Below, piece after piece: positions 34,210 through 46,318 of a stretch of 64,000 nt of DNA. Made by a program: the position numbers and the translations under genes. The notes under the pieces were generated by a model that made no database searches, was not told the origin of the DNA, and saw nothing but the letters and a program-made list of their open reading frames with translations. Numbering within the stretch: position 1 is the first letter of the stretch; the number at the start of each line of letters is the position of its first letter. This stretch comes from Centrapalus pauciflorus (taxonomy: Eukaryota > Streptophyta > Magnoliopsida > Asterales > Asteraceae): the NCBI GenBank assembly GCA_020465985.1, contig JAANYP010007579.1, forward strand, positions 930,001 through 994,000. The letters run 5' to 3'.

Positions 34210-37200
34210 CCTCTGCTGGCAAGCATGTTCTAGCAGTGTTATGGTTCTCTATGATAATGATGCATCCATGACGATAGATTTGATAGCACTCATGTGGAGA
34301 TGATGTTTGAAATTCAGCTACCAATCAATATTAATTACCAAAAAAGACGAAAGTAAATTCAGTAATTTCGTCAATTCTACAAATTACAATGATGGGCAAC
34401 CAATTTGACTAATATTTGATTCCAAATTGGACTAGAAAACATTCTGGTGCTTGATCACTTGTATCTAGCTGGGTGATGTTGAAAACTTGACGAATGTACT
34501 AGAATAACATTGCCTTTTTTTGGGCAATTAACCCTATATGTCTTGATTCTTTAGTCCATTATTTTCATGTAGGTTCACTTCTTTCCCTAGGTTGATTAAT
34601 TATCTTATGCAATGGATTGTGTATCATTGTTTAGCCTCATTGTATGACACCTTCACTTGGTTAAATCAACAAACTTAAATTCGGTAGAGAAGTAGGATTT
34701 AAAATATCCTTATGTCATGGTTCTGTCATTTATGTGAAGAAGAAGAAACATGTATGTCTAACCGTTTACAACTTTTAAAATGCTAAACCACATGTTTTTT
34801 TTTTTTTTTTTTTTCCGGTTTGATGGACATTATAGAATTTGATATGTAGGAACCTGAATATTGAAATAGAAGTTTTTTTGTTTAATAAAGAAGCTTTTAA
34901 AAAGTTATAAAATCGCAAACCAGTTCCTAAATTCTAGCTAGAATCAGGACCAAGAGCGAATGTTGCTGGTTTTGGTTTTGATTCTAACTTGTTCGGTCCT
35001 TGTTCAATTTTGAAATGTTCTTTCAAAACGTCAAATGTGACTCAAATATTGGCATAAATGATCAATGTGAGCCTATAAAGATGAGTTGCCCAATCATTAA
35101 CTACTTCATATGAAAACCATACCTATAATTGCTCAATGTAATATAACGAGTTATTGAAGACCCGCACTGCGGGTCTAAAATATTAATTACATAAATAGAT
35201 ATAAAAAACAAATGAAATATTTTTCAAACTATTCAAATAGCGAAACCCAACTGAATCAGGATCGAAGTATGATATATATCTAAGAAGTAGGTCAAATAAT
35301 ATTGTTTGTTGGTTCTTATAATTGGTTTTCTAGATTTTGCAATGCTAAAATTACAAACCATGCTTTATTAAATCAGATTGGAACAGAGATTGAATAATTA
35401 AGTATTCATAACCATAATTTGAAAACCTAACATTCATTAGGTTTAATCGTCAATTTAATTTGTTGGTTTTACGATCAAATCAAATAAAATTATAACGGTA
35501 ATGTCTTTGGTACATCGATTAGGGATTGTCAACGTTATAATAGTTTTGTTCAATGTTAAACATGATTACATTCAATAAAAAAATCTAAACTTAGTTAAAT
35601 TATAATTATAAAGCATTTTCATTAGAATCTTGTATTATGCACTTGAATAATAAAGTATTTTTCATACAATTAACATAAAATAATAGTTTCAAAAGACAAC
35701 TCCAAACATATGTATAATTAAAATCATAATTTCAAGTGTGTAATGAAATATTGTAACAATACATGTTAAAAAAGGACCAAATAGAAATTTATTAAATTAA
35801 AGGGGTTAAATAAATACACTAAGATAATGGTGTGTTATGAAAAGTTTTTTAAAAAGAAAAATCCAACCAATCTTGGTTGGCCATCTTACAATTATTTATT
35901 GGACAATCCTATTTGATAACTATATGTACATATAATGTGGATCAAAAGTCAAACCAACTTCTTTTAAGAAGAATGTGAAAAATCAAAATCTGGTTTTTCA
36001 TTAAAACACATAACTAATAAGTATCTCTAATAATCACACATAAGTAATAGGTATCTCTAATAAGCACGAGATCCCAATCAAATTACATCCCAAACATTAT
36101 CTGCTTTTGATATCATACCATTAACATGTATCATTAAATGATATTAGTTTGGAAAACACTTGAATTAAGATTAAAACATAGAAACTTTAAATATGATGCG
36201 AAATTGGTAATAAATATATTCTCACACATGTTAATTTACATTAGCAATTTAGCATGCAATGATTTCATGTCACGCTTTATTATTTTTTTAGTATTCTGAA
36301 TCATCAAGATATTTATTTTTATGTTTAAAAATGTATGGTTACTAAAAGTCTGAGTATAATGTTTCAGATGTAGAGGAAAAGATTGTATATAAAGGGGTAC
36401 TCAGACTAAAGTGATATTTCTTGGCATTGGATTAGCAATGGTGTGAATTAGATGGACCGGGAGAACATTAGGTCTGTTTTGGACGAGAAAGTGCTGAAAA
36501 GTTTAGCGGGTGTTTAGTATCTGGATGGTTTTAGGAATGAATATAGGTTTGAAAAAAAAGAGTAATGAAATAATGAAGTGAAAGAAAACACATGTGAGTA
36601 GATTTCACTTTATTAGAATGATTTCTATATATTTGGTTTCAAACAATAAATCAAACAAGTGTTTTTAAACTCAGATACATTCTAATCTTTCAAAACATAT
36701 CAAGATAGTTCTAAAACACTCTCAATCCAATTTAACTAGATAAAATTAAATAACAGACATTACATTTAGAATATCAATGTTTTTATTCCAATTTAGTATC
36801 TCAAATTTCTTTTAATGCATTAATTTGGAAAATCGAATGATACCAATAATGTCGGGAAAAAATCTTAGAAATGTTTGGTTGTTTCTCGTACAAACGATAA
36901 AGTGTTTGTCGTCTGCTTCAATTCATAAACGCTGCAGTAGTCCATGTTTTTTAATAAATGATATTAATGGGAGAAAATAAAAGCTAGATATTGAAAGCAA
37001 GAAAGGTGATAAATATATAATAACTTGGGATGTGATGGATGACCATGCCTGGTAGGCGCAACATATAAATGCTTGCAAGTTCAAAAACTATAATGAAAAT
37101 GTAAGAGTTAATGTTTGAAATCTTACTTTTAAAATGTAAAATTAAAATACAGATGTTTGAAAACATATGCTTCGGAGATTCAAAACTAGTTGAATTTGAT

Positions 37201-38050
37201 TGGTAAATATTATTCTTGAAATATTGCTAGATAAGCTAATTGACATTTATACATCATTACTTTCTTTATTTCTTAATGGGACCAATTGCTAAAAATAAAA
37301 AAAAAATTATGTATTTTTAGCATTACAACAAAATTATTTATTTTTTATTATTAACATGATCAACTTTTATATTTTGTATCATATATACCAAAATTTAAAA
37401 AAGTTATTGTTATAAATAATAAAATGAATACAAAATTAATGCTATTAAAGATACCGATATTATCCATATGAAAAATAAAAAAGTTAATGTCATTCTATGA
37501 AATTTGTAACATGTTAATTATAAGTCACACCATGCCGGGGAAGCGTAGCAGCCGCTGTCCATCACATCCCAAAAAAGTATATCACAAATCATTTCCCTTT
37601 TCCTGCTTTCGATATCTAGTTTTCACTTTCTCTCGCTAAAATAGTAAAATCTTTACCAGAAACACCGATCACCGACGCCGTTTATCAATCGACGCCGACG
37701 ATAAACGCTTTCCGTTTCTACAAGAGACAACCAAGCGCACTGAGACCCTTCAAGGTTTAGTTTTCTCTTTTTTACGTTATTGGTATCTTTCGATTTTCTA
37801 GGGTTTCACGATTTAGCGCAATTAAGAGAAATATGAGATACTAGATTGGAATAAAAACAACGATTATTCTGATTTTGTTGCCTATTGTTTGATTCTATAG
37901 TATTATTTCTCGATCTGTGACGGGTTCTATTTATAATTGCTTATCGTTCTGTATCGTTTATAGTAAAAAGGTGAAAAGTTTGGAACTGTAGCTTTTGGGT
38001 TAGGGTTTTAGAATCGGTGATTCTTTCTTGTTTTGTATATAAACAAATCT
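34210..38050. other. DUF212 to CDKG intergenic region
   Basis: AT-rich, with a poly-T run (34796-34814), a Helitron-like hairpin end at 35150-35175, a short tandem TAATAAGTATCTCTAATAA motif near 36010-36065, and no convincing ORF. The last 500 bp (37520-38050) are GC-richer around 37540-37740 and contain the CDKG leader. Confidence 0.6.
35150..35176 (-). mobile_element. Possible Helitron 3' end
   Basis: On the minus strand the hairpin GACCCGCAGTGCGGGTC is followed by TTCAATAACTCGT and then T. This is the layout of a plant Helitron 3' terminus, but ending CTCGT instead of CTAGT. No matching 5' TCTATACTATT end was found to the right, so the element is incomplete or only a fragment. Confidence 0.45.
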
Positions 38051-41000
38051 ATGGCCGCAGGAAGACATGGGGGATACTACAACGAATTTAGGGAGAATGA
38101 GGCTGATCTTGATGTAACCAAGAGAGAAATTCCTTATTCTAAAGTAGAGTATGAACGCTTAAAGAATAGTAATAATCTAGATTATGAAAGGGGTAGGAAC
38201 TGGGCTCGGGGTGGTAGAGATAGGGGTAGGGTTAGGCAGAAGGATGTTAAAGAAAGAGAGTTAATCAGTACTGGGGGTTACCACTCTGCTTCTAGTAAGA
38301 GTGATTCAGGAGGCAGTGGTGGTGACGGTGATGGAGATTTGAGGCATCATGAGTATCCTGTCAGAGTCAGGGACCGGGAACCTGGGGAGTTGTCTAGTGA
38401 CAGTGATTTTGATGAGACCAATGATTTGGAAATAAACGGTAAATATGATAAAGGTTCTAAGATAGAGGAATCATCATATTCTCATTCTCCGAGTAAGAAG
38501 AGGAAGTTCTCGCCTATTGTTTGGGACAGAGATGACAAGGAATTGCGTAATATATCTGAGAGTAGATCTTCTACAGCAAATTCTACTCTCCCTCTCCCTC
38601 TGCCCCACAAGGCCAAGTATTCCCAATCACCTAATTCTATTTCTTTAGCAGCTGTAGAAATTTCCACTCTAGAAAATAACAAGCTTCAGGCTGGGAAGCT
38701 ATCTGCAGGTAACACCTCTGTTGATATCGAGACACATGATTGTTATGGTTTTGAACCCCATGTTGGTCTATCTTTGTCTCCTCTACAGAAAGATCTTGTG
38801 ATCTTATCTTCTTCACCTGTCCAGGAAGGGCGTCCTGTGTATGTTCAGAACACTGGCCAACCAGAAGATGAAGATTATGTGCCTGCACACAATATAAGAT
38901 CGTCTCGATGGGCAAATGATGCCATATCTCCAGTCGATGAAGATGAGCTTTCTGATGTGTTGGGCAATAACGGGATTCAGAGGCAGCAAAAAAAGCCTTC
39001 TGGATCTGTTCCTCTTGGATTTGGAAAACAGCCATTGAGCCCAAAGATTGGGGAGTTTCACAGGGAAGGCTCTGAAGGAACTGGAGCACGATCATCCGAG
39101 TTTGAAAATGGCTATAATAGTAGATTTTCTAGTAGTGATGAATATCCAGAGAAGGATTTGGCAAGGAAGGACTACATGGAGATAGATGAGGATCATGGTA
39201 GTGATCCTAGTTTCAACAGATCATATACCGACTCCGACAGCGATGATGGCTCTCCTGGCACACCACAGCCTGTTTGCCCTCCGCAAAGAAGTGTAAATAT
39301 GCTGCAAGGTTGTAGAAGTGTTGATGAGTTTGAAAGATTGAACAAGATAGATGAAGGAACTTATGGGGTTGTCTACAGGGCCAAAGATAAGAAAACAGGA
39401 GATGTTGTTGCTTTAAAAAAGGTGAAGATGGAGAAAGAAAGAGAAGGGTTTCCTTTGACTTCCTTGAGGGAAATAAATATCCTTCTTTCGTTTCATCACC
39501 CTTCAGTGGTAGATGTGAAGGAGGTGGTGGTTGGTAGTAATCTTGATAGCATTTTTATGGTGATGGAATACATGGAACATGATCTTAAGGCACTGATGGA
39601 GACGATGAAACAGCCCTTTAGTCAGAGTGAAGTTAAATGCCTTATGCTTCAGCTTTTCGAGGGAACAAAGTATCTCCATGACAATTGGGTTCTTCACAGA
39701 GATTTGAAGACGTCAAATTTACTCTTAAATAATCGTGGCGAGTTAAAGATTTGTGACTTTGGATTGGCTCGTCAATACGGGAGCCCTTTAAAACCCTACA
39801 CTCATTTGGTGGTGACTCTTTGGTACAGGTCAGCATCAGTACTTGTTGAATTTGTACTTCTTCCTTGTGATCTTGTTTATTATAAGCCTTTATCATCTTC
39901 CTCAATGCACAATTTAAAAACTATTGGATTTTGTCTATAAACTTCACTCTACCATTACATGTTCCAAATAATTTGTCTGGATCAAATTCTACAAAGGTGT
40001 TATTGGTTGATGATTTTCAAGATGATATATGATAAGGGTTTTGGAAATCGTATAATTCTGCTCTGTGACATCTCATGTATGATGGCCTTATTAGTTATAT
40101 ATGTATCATTAATGTATGGAAGTATGGCTGATTTTTACAGCAGCCATCTTGAGGTGCTCTATTAGGCTTCCTAAGTTATTTGTTTGCTATACTAATATTA
40201 TCTTTGTGGTTATACTTTTTTAGGGCACCAGAACTTCTATTGGGAGCCAAACAGTATTCTACTGCAATTGACATGTGGTCATTGGGTTGTATCATGGCTG
40301 AATTGTTATCAAAGCAAGCATTGTTTAACGGGAAAACAGAATTTGATCAGCTTGACAAAGTAAGTCTAGCATATGTAGCTTGTGATGCACATTTATTGAA
40401 TCAACACCTTTTTATGCAATGCTATTCTAATTTGTCTTTGCTTCCAATAGAAATATTAGATTATTCATTTCAGAATGTTCTTTAAGAATGAAGCATTTCA
40501 AGTTTTGAAGGAATCAAATATAACTTACCTACATGTCCAAACAGTATTTATGTTATATTTTGGTTGGGTTAAAGTCGCACAATACCAACGTCCTTTTCCA
40601 AATGTATCAATATGGTACATGAACTTTTTTTCTTACCCATATGGTACATGAACTTTTTTTCTTACCCATATGGTACATGTACTTTAGTTTTTCATTCCAA
40701 TACTTAGAAATGTACCATATTGGGATAGAAAACTAAAGTACACCATATGGGTAAGAAAAAAAAAGTTCATGTACCATATCGATACATTTGAAAAAGTACG
40801 TTGGCATTGTACTACCTTAACCCTATTTTGGTCTAAAGGTGCTTCTATCTGAATATGAAAGGCAGATGTAAGGGTATTTGGTTAGGTATCAGCTTATTTT
40901 ATTAGTATGCGAATAGGGGATCAAGTGGCGTTTTGCTCAATGGTATAGTGGATCTCTAGAGATTTTAGGTTGGGAGTTTAAGTTATCTATAGACGTTGAT

Positions 41001-43324
41001 GTAATTGTTTGTTGATGGTTCCAGAAAAAAGTATGTCTGTATGTGTTTAGACTTTAGGGTCCAATGGTCCATTGTAGCATGCCTGCCATGTGGCATGGAT
41101 CAAATGGTGTTTGGCTCAATGGTATTAGTGTATCTCTTGAATTTCTGGGTTGTGAGCTCAAGTTTTCTATAGACATCGATGATCGATGTATTTGACTGTT
41201 CCAGAAAAAAGTGTGTTTAGGGTGCGTGTGATATGGAGCCATAATTATCAACTTTTATTATGGATAATGACCAAATAAATCATCTTACGACAAGTTTATC
41301 TTAACCAATTTGACATATTTTACCACTGGTTCACCAATAGAACACAACCCTCGCTTGAATGACCACTAACGTGATGTGGCATGGCGAGTTGTAACTTGTA
41401 ATGAATTTAACCACAAGTGACCACCATCATCTTGCAACCTAAACAAAATAAAAATGGATGGTTATATTCTCATCATCTTCATCAATAGAAACATATGGTT
41501 GGTAGCCATAACATCGCTTAGTATTTCTTCATTAAAAAATCTCATACAAACAACTTTGTTGTTACAATAAGAATATATAATAAACCTAAAATCTGAGGTT
41601 TCAGAAATAGAACTCCAAATACATTTGAAGAGTAACTGATTGCAGATGCAGAGCAATTGATGAGTATATTGGTTTTAAAAAGCGCACCTGAGGTGCTAGT
41701 CTCAGTGCATCAGGAAGTTTGAGGTGCAACGATGTTCATGAGGGACACCGAGGCGTGACAGGGTGCATTGAGTCGCACATGAGAGGTGCTAGGCTTTTTT
41801 GGGCCAAAAAAATTATGTTGGGCTATTTTTTTGCATATCTTATTTTTGTTGTTATTTTTGATGGTGTTACTTTTGTTTTGATACTTAGGGGTTGTTTGTT
41901 TGCTTCTTAATGGAACCATTAAGAAGTCATTCAAATGTAAAATGACCTCTTAATGATTCCATTAAGAGGTAAACAAACAAAGCCTTAATAATTAATATCA
42001 TATGTTTACTTGGTTTTTATGGTATGCGAATAACGAACAATGATGCTTACTTTGTTTTTAGACTACTACTTTTGGTATGAAATTGAAATATTTTTGTGTT
42101 TATGTTATTGATTATGTGGTAGAAAACTTGATAAAAAGTAATGTATATGCATATACTAATAATAGTGTGCATCGTGGTCATGACGCGTGCACCTTTGCCT
42201 CGTGCCTCGGGCCCTCGGCTTCAGGGACCGTGAGTGCCTTGCGCCTTTTAAACTCTAGATGACGGCAGAGAAACTCTGTAATTAATTTGTACAATTGTTC
42301 AAGACCCTCTCTATATATTCACTAAAACAAGGTTTCGAGTTCTCTCCATTCCCAACTTTTTTTGCTACGCATATAACCATATTAACGGCTAAGGAAAAAA
42401 CTGCGACTTCTGGGAAGGCTGTACTAATTTGGACATTTGTGTAAAGCCCTAAAATCACGTATTTAAGATCTAAGATTCAAGTTATCTTCTCTTCCAGGTT
42501 TTTCAGCTGCACACATTAACTTGTGTCCATCTTTGCAGATTTTCAAAACCCTTGGCACACCAAATGAGATGATTTGGCCTGGTTTCTCCAAACTTCCAGG
42601 AGTGAAGCTGAACTTTGTCAAGCACCAGTAAGTGTTCAATTTGTTATATTTAAACCTGTTATCTTGAATATGAGGTTCACATTTTTCTTGTTTGTCGCTG
42701 TTTTCCCAGGCTTCCAGCTTTGGGTGATTTTCTGGTCTGGCTTTCTGGCCTCCATTGGTGACAGATTCTGTTGCAAATAATTCATGGTTTTATTGACAAT
42801 CTTGTATTCTCTTCAGGTATAATTTATTACGTAGAAAATTCCCTGCAACATCTTTCACTGGATCACCAGTTCTATCGGATGCTGGATTTGATTTGCTGAA
42901 CAAACTCTTAACCTATGACCCTGAAAAGGTATCATTTTGTACTTGAATGATGTTGTATGGGGAAACTGGGAAATTCACTTATGTATGAACCTGCTGTAAA
43001 TCATTTTTATGGGAGTTCTGGAATGTCTGCAGCGGATAACAGCTGAAGCGGCTCTCAACCATGAGTGGTTTCGTGAAGTTCCTCTTCCCAAGTCCAAAGA
43101 TTTTATGCCCACTTTTCCTGCTCATCACGCACAGGACCGGTATATCATAGCTGTGTCTTTTCAAACATTCTATCAATAACCAAACCTTCATTTGAGTCTA
43201 ATCACTATTAGCCACTTATTTCAGGCGAGCACGCAGGGTAATGAAGAGTCCTGACCCCTTAGAGGAGCAGCGTCGGAAGGAACTGCAACAAGCCAAATTA
43301 GGGGTGGTCGGTTTGTTTGGTTAG
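38051..43324 (+). CDS. CDKG2: Cyclin-dependent kinase G (CDKG2/CDK11-like)
   Basis: Nuclear Ser/Thr kinase of the CDK11-like plant group, linked in Arabidopsis to splicing control and meiosis/flowering. Exons: 38051-39828, 40224-40359, 42539-42627, 42817-42928, 43033-43139 and 43225-43324; 773 aa. The first ~420 residues are a low-complexity RS/acid-rich tail (RGRDRGRVRQ-like, SSSDEYPEKD). The kinase domain starts at VDEFERLNKIDEGTYGVVYR; ALKKVKMEKEREG holds the ATP lysine, PLTSLRE is the cyclin-binding helix diagnostic for CDKG, followed by HRDLKTSN, DFGLARQYG, and the T-loop YTHLVVTLWYRAPELLLG. The ATG at 38051 (MAAGRHGGYY) is the first in frame after an upstream stop region. Intron 2 (2.2 kb) is full of MITEs and SINE-like repeats. 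Confidence 0.95.
40566..40823. mobile_element. 258-bp MITE in CDKG intron 2 (MULE-like)
   Basis: Inverted ends GGGTTAAAGT... and ...ACCTTAACCC, with arms continuing through AATGTATCAATATGGTACAT and its complement. A 9-bp direct repeat TATTTTGGT flanks it (40556-40564 and 40824-40832), leaving one uncertain base at the left edge. Internally CTTACCCATATGGTACATG occurs as a short tandem. Confidence 0.8.
40917..41216 (+). repeat. Two tandem SINE-like units
   Basis: Units at about 40917-41035 and 41097-41216 share GGATCAA-TGG, TGCTCAATGGTAT / GGCTCAATGGTAT, TATAGACNTNGATG and TTCCAGAAAAAAGT. GGCTCAATGG resembles a Pol III A box, and the following GGTTGTGAGCTCAAGT a degraded B box about 40 bases later. 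Interpretation as tRNA-derived SINE heads is inference. Confidence 0.5.
41674..42254. mobile_element. Unclassified TIR-like element in CDKG intron 2
   Basis: Begins TTTTAAAAAGCGCACCTGAG and ends TGCCTTGCGCCTTTTAAA, imperfect inverted ends, with GC-rich subterminal stretches (GTGCCTCGGGCCCTCGGCTT) on both sides. No target duplication could be fixed. A small PIF-type MITE is nested inside. Confidence 0.5.
41888..41984. mobile_element. 97-bp PIF/Harbinger-type MITE
   Basis: Ends GGGGTTGTTTGTTT and AAACAAACAAAGCC, flanked by TTA on both sides (41885-41887 and 41985-41987), as expected for PIF/Harbinger (Tourist) elements. The CTTCTTAATGG / CCATTAAGAGG pair extends the hairpin. Confidence 0.75.
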
Positions 43325-44434
43325 GATAAAGGGTGCTTTGAAGCTTTGATCTCTGATTTAGTATTGTGCATTATTCAAAACTTGACATTGCTGCCCATGT
43401 AGTGAAAGGAATCGGCAACATTTGCCATGATATGATCAGTTGTGCTGTTTTTAGCAGGCACATTTTAATCATCGGGGCGGGGAGATTCCTGACCTGATAC
43501 ATATGGAGAAAATTTCTGTTAGAAATCATCTATGTAACAACTTAATGTGTGTACTGTAAGCAAGCCATAGATTTAGATCTTAAAATGAGAAGGTTGTTGC
43601 CAGTATGAGCTTTATCTTTCTCAATCTTTGTGCAAGAGGTGATTGGTGTACTGTAGCATGGCCATCCGTTAGCTTGCCATTTGATGGAAGTATTTAACAG
43701 AAGGTTGTGCATTTTGAAGGATATACATCTATTATTTATTTAATATATATTAATAAAAGAGTAACTAATCTGTCATATGCATGTCATAGATAATTCATAT
43801 AAAAAATCATATAAATCACATCATCTTATATAAAACCCAAATTTTATATTTTAGTTTATTATATTATTATAAATATATACCATAAATTTGATGTAATAAT
43901 TTTAAAACTATACCACACATTTAGTGAAAAAAAATTCATGTTATACATGAATTTATGTAGTTAATCTAATATGTTTGTAATGCTCTCAAGGATTGATATT
44001 GTTGGTATTTCTTTTCCATATATACGTGTTGGTATGTTGCAAGGGAATTGGAATTTGTTGCTTTAATGTCAATTATCTTTTGTGGATTTTGTGGTGGTTT
44101 GAACGTAGACTAAGTTATCAAGAGGCGTTTGGTTCATAGATTTTTTATGCGATTTGTATTCTATTAAATGATATGTATTATCTGGCATTTTTATTTTGAA
44201 GAATTTTTAAATTTATCATGTATTTGGTTGACAGTATCTAGTAGGAATTGTATTATATACAGTCTTATTTGTCTTCCAAAGCAAACAAATGATTTGGAAA
44301 TATAATATGATAAATGATAAAAACGCTCTTCAATTTTTTTATTGCAGTTTTTTCATTGTTTAAAGTAACATGAATATGTAACGGCAGAATAAGTATATAG
44401 GTAAATAGGGTAAGTGTAATAATGTTGGGTTAGG

Positions 44435-44830
44435 TTGGATCCTATGGATGGGGGTGGGGATGGATGAGCAAAGATAGGATACGATGAAAACTAGAGTAAA
44501 GTAGGTTAATGAATGCAAGGGTTGGGGATGGATGAGCAAAGATAGGATAGAATGGAAACTAGAGTAAAGCAGGTTAGTGAATGTAAGGGTTGGGTTAGGT
44601 CGTGTTGACGCTTACTAACAGGGTAGAATGTGTGAGTGTTGTGTGGGTGGATGGGTGGAGGTACGGGTAAAAATAAAATAGGTATATGTAAGTAGGGTTG
44701 TGGTAGGATAAGTTAATGGTGGGTGGGGTAGATTTAGGTAGTAAGGTAGGGTAATGGCTAGGTAGGGTGTGTGGCTTAGGTAAGGGTAAGGGGTGGATAG
44801 ATTGATGAGTCAGAGTATGGTGTAAATGAG
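44435..44830 (+). repeat. G/purine-skewed minisatellite region
   Basis: The plus strand is poor in C and rich in GGG. A unit of about 69 bp beginning GGGGATGGATGAGCAAAGAT occurs twice in tandem (44456-44524 and 44525-44593), followed by a degenerate run of GGGTAGG/GGGTTGG/GGGTGG motifs. Confidence 0.75.
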
Positions 44831-44834
44831 TCAA

Positions 44835-45275
44835 GGTTTCGAGCTTGATTTATTAAAAGTTTGAAGAAAGCTCGAGTTAAACAAGCACGAGGCCGAATTC
44901 GAGGTCAATTAATAGACGAGTTCAAGCTTGAAATATATATATCGAGCTCGTGAGTCTAAACAAACTTAAACGATCTCATATGTAAATATATTTTTTTAAT
45001 TAATAAATATGTAATATATAGATTAAATATATTGAAGAATATGTAAAAATAAGAAAATATATAATATATAAATAGATTATATAAAAAATAATTAAAATTT
45101 TAATATATATAATAAACAAGTCTATCCCGAATCAAGCTTGAGTTTGTAAAATTATTCACGAATTGAGCTCAAGTCTCACATACAGAGCTTGTAACTGAGT
45201 CTAGTTTTTTTAAACGAAATGAGCTCGAGCCTTAACGAGCTCAAGGCTCAACTCAATTCAACTCGTTTACACCCT
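44835..45275. mobile_element. hAT-like element remnant, GAGCTCGAG-rich
   Basis: Dense TCGAGCTTGA / GAGCTCGAGCC motifs in both orientations and a right edge AACTCGTTTACACCC like the ends of plant hAT MITEs. The left TIR and the target duplication are not recognisable. Confidence 0.4.
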
Positions 45276-45403
45276 TAGATTGGAGTATAGATTTTTAAGT
45301 TAATATATGTTATAACGGTAATTTGAAAAATAAAGGAAATGTGAAAATTTGAAATGCAAGAAGTCCCAAAGATTTCAAATAATAGAGTGTTGGATTTATG
45401 AAA

Positions 45404-45732
45404 GGGCAAATTACCAAGAAAGGTAATATAAAATTTCAAAATTGACAATAAAGGTAATGTCAAATTTTTTATGTCAAGAAAGATAATGTAACATTCAAGT
45501 TTGACAAAAAAGGATACTGAAGACCAATTAGGAAAGTAAACTTTTAATTTTATGCTCTCTTTTTTTTGGTAAAAGAATTATATTTGATTATCTTTCTTGG
45601 CCTAAAATTTGAATTTCATGTCATTTTTTTGGCCAAAATAGAATTTACGTCACCTTTCTCGGAGAAAAAAATTTTACAATACCTTTATTGTAAAATTTTG
45701 TATTTTATATTACATTTCTTGGTAATTTTTCC
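45404..45732. mobile_element. MULE-like MITE with 9-bp duplication
   Basis: Ends GGGCAAATTACCAAGAAAGG and its near complement CTTGGTAATTTTTCC. A perfect 9-bp direct repeat TTTATGAAA flanks it (45395-45403 and 45733-45741). Length 329 bp. A second copy is in POLA2 intron 3 (15511-15836). Confidence 0.9.
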
Positions 45733-46318
45733 TTTATGAAATGATGAAATTTTAAATAATTCATTAAATCTGCGAACCAAAGATGAGATTTTAACCAAAT
45801 GGCCATATGAATATTTTCATAACAGCAAGCCTAAATCATCAACATATATATTTATATATAATTACAATTAGAACACAAAAGGTAAACAAACTAACTGCTA
45901 AGTTTAGCATCCATCGGCTGAGGTTTCTTTCTATCTATAAACCCGCAGGGTGATGATGATAAGATGTTCTGTCTGTAAAAGCCTACAGATGCCACGTTTC
46001 TAACGCAACAAACAAGGTTGTGCTCAAACTTGAAACCTCAAAAAACGCAAAGGCAACGTTTTGCAAACCTTGTTACATCGGCAAGACCTCGTCTTCGTTT
46101 ACAAACCAACCGGACTGATCGATACTTGCATCTTTGTTTCTTCATGCAATATATAACTAGAAAACGTTAAAACGAAAAGGATTGAACAGACGAGAAGTAT
46201 AGAGCCAGTAGCGATGGTAAGTTTTCCTACCATCAACTTGGCATGGAATGTCAAGAAATCTTGAAACCGAGTAAGAATCCTCCTATCAATCTTCGTATAC
46301 AAAGGAAACAAATGTAAA

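Larger units (their letters stand above)
43325..46318. other. Convergent intergenic region CDKG / DUF3537
   Basis: Both flanking genes end here. Contents: 3' UTR DNA, a Helitron-like 5' end near 43725-43790, a G-rich minisatellite zone (44435-44830), a CTCGAG/GAGCTC-rich fragment (about 44835-45275), and a MULE-like MITE (45404-45732). No gene detected. Confidence 0.65.

Noticed and set aside
38482..39905. Several minus-strand ORFs opposite CDKG exon 1
   Set aside because: Shadow frames of a long coding exon; the plus-strand kinase is unambiguous.
44595..44834. 79-aa His/Pro/Thr-rich minus-strand ORF
   Set aside because: It is the complement of the G-rich minisatellite tract.
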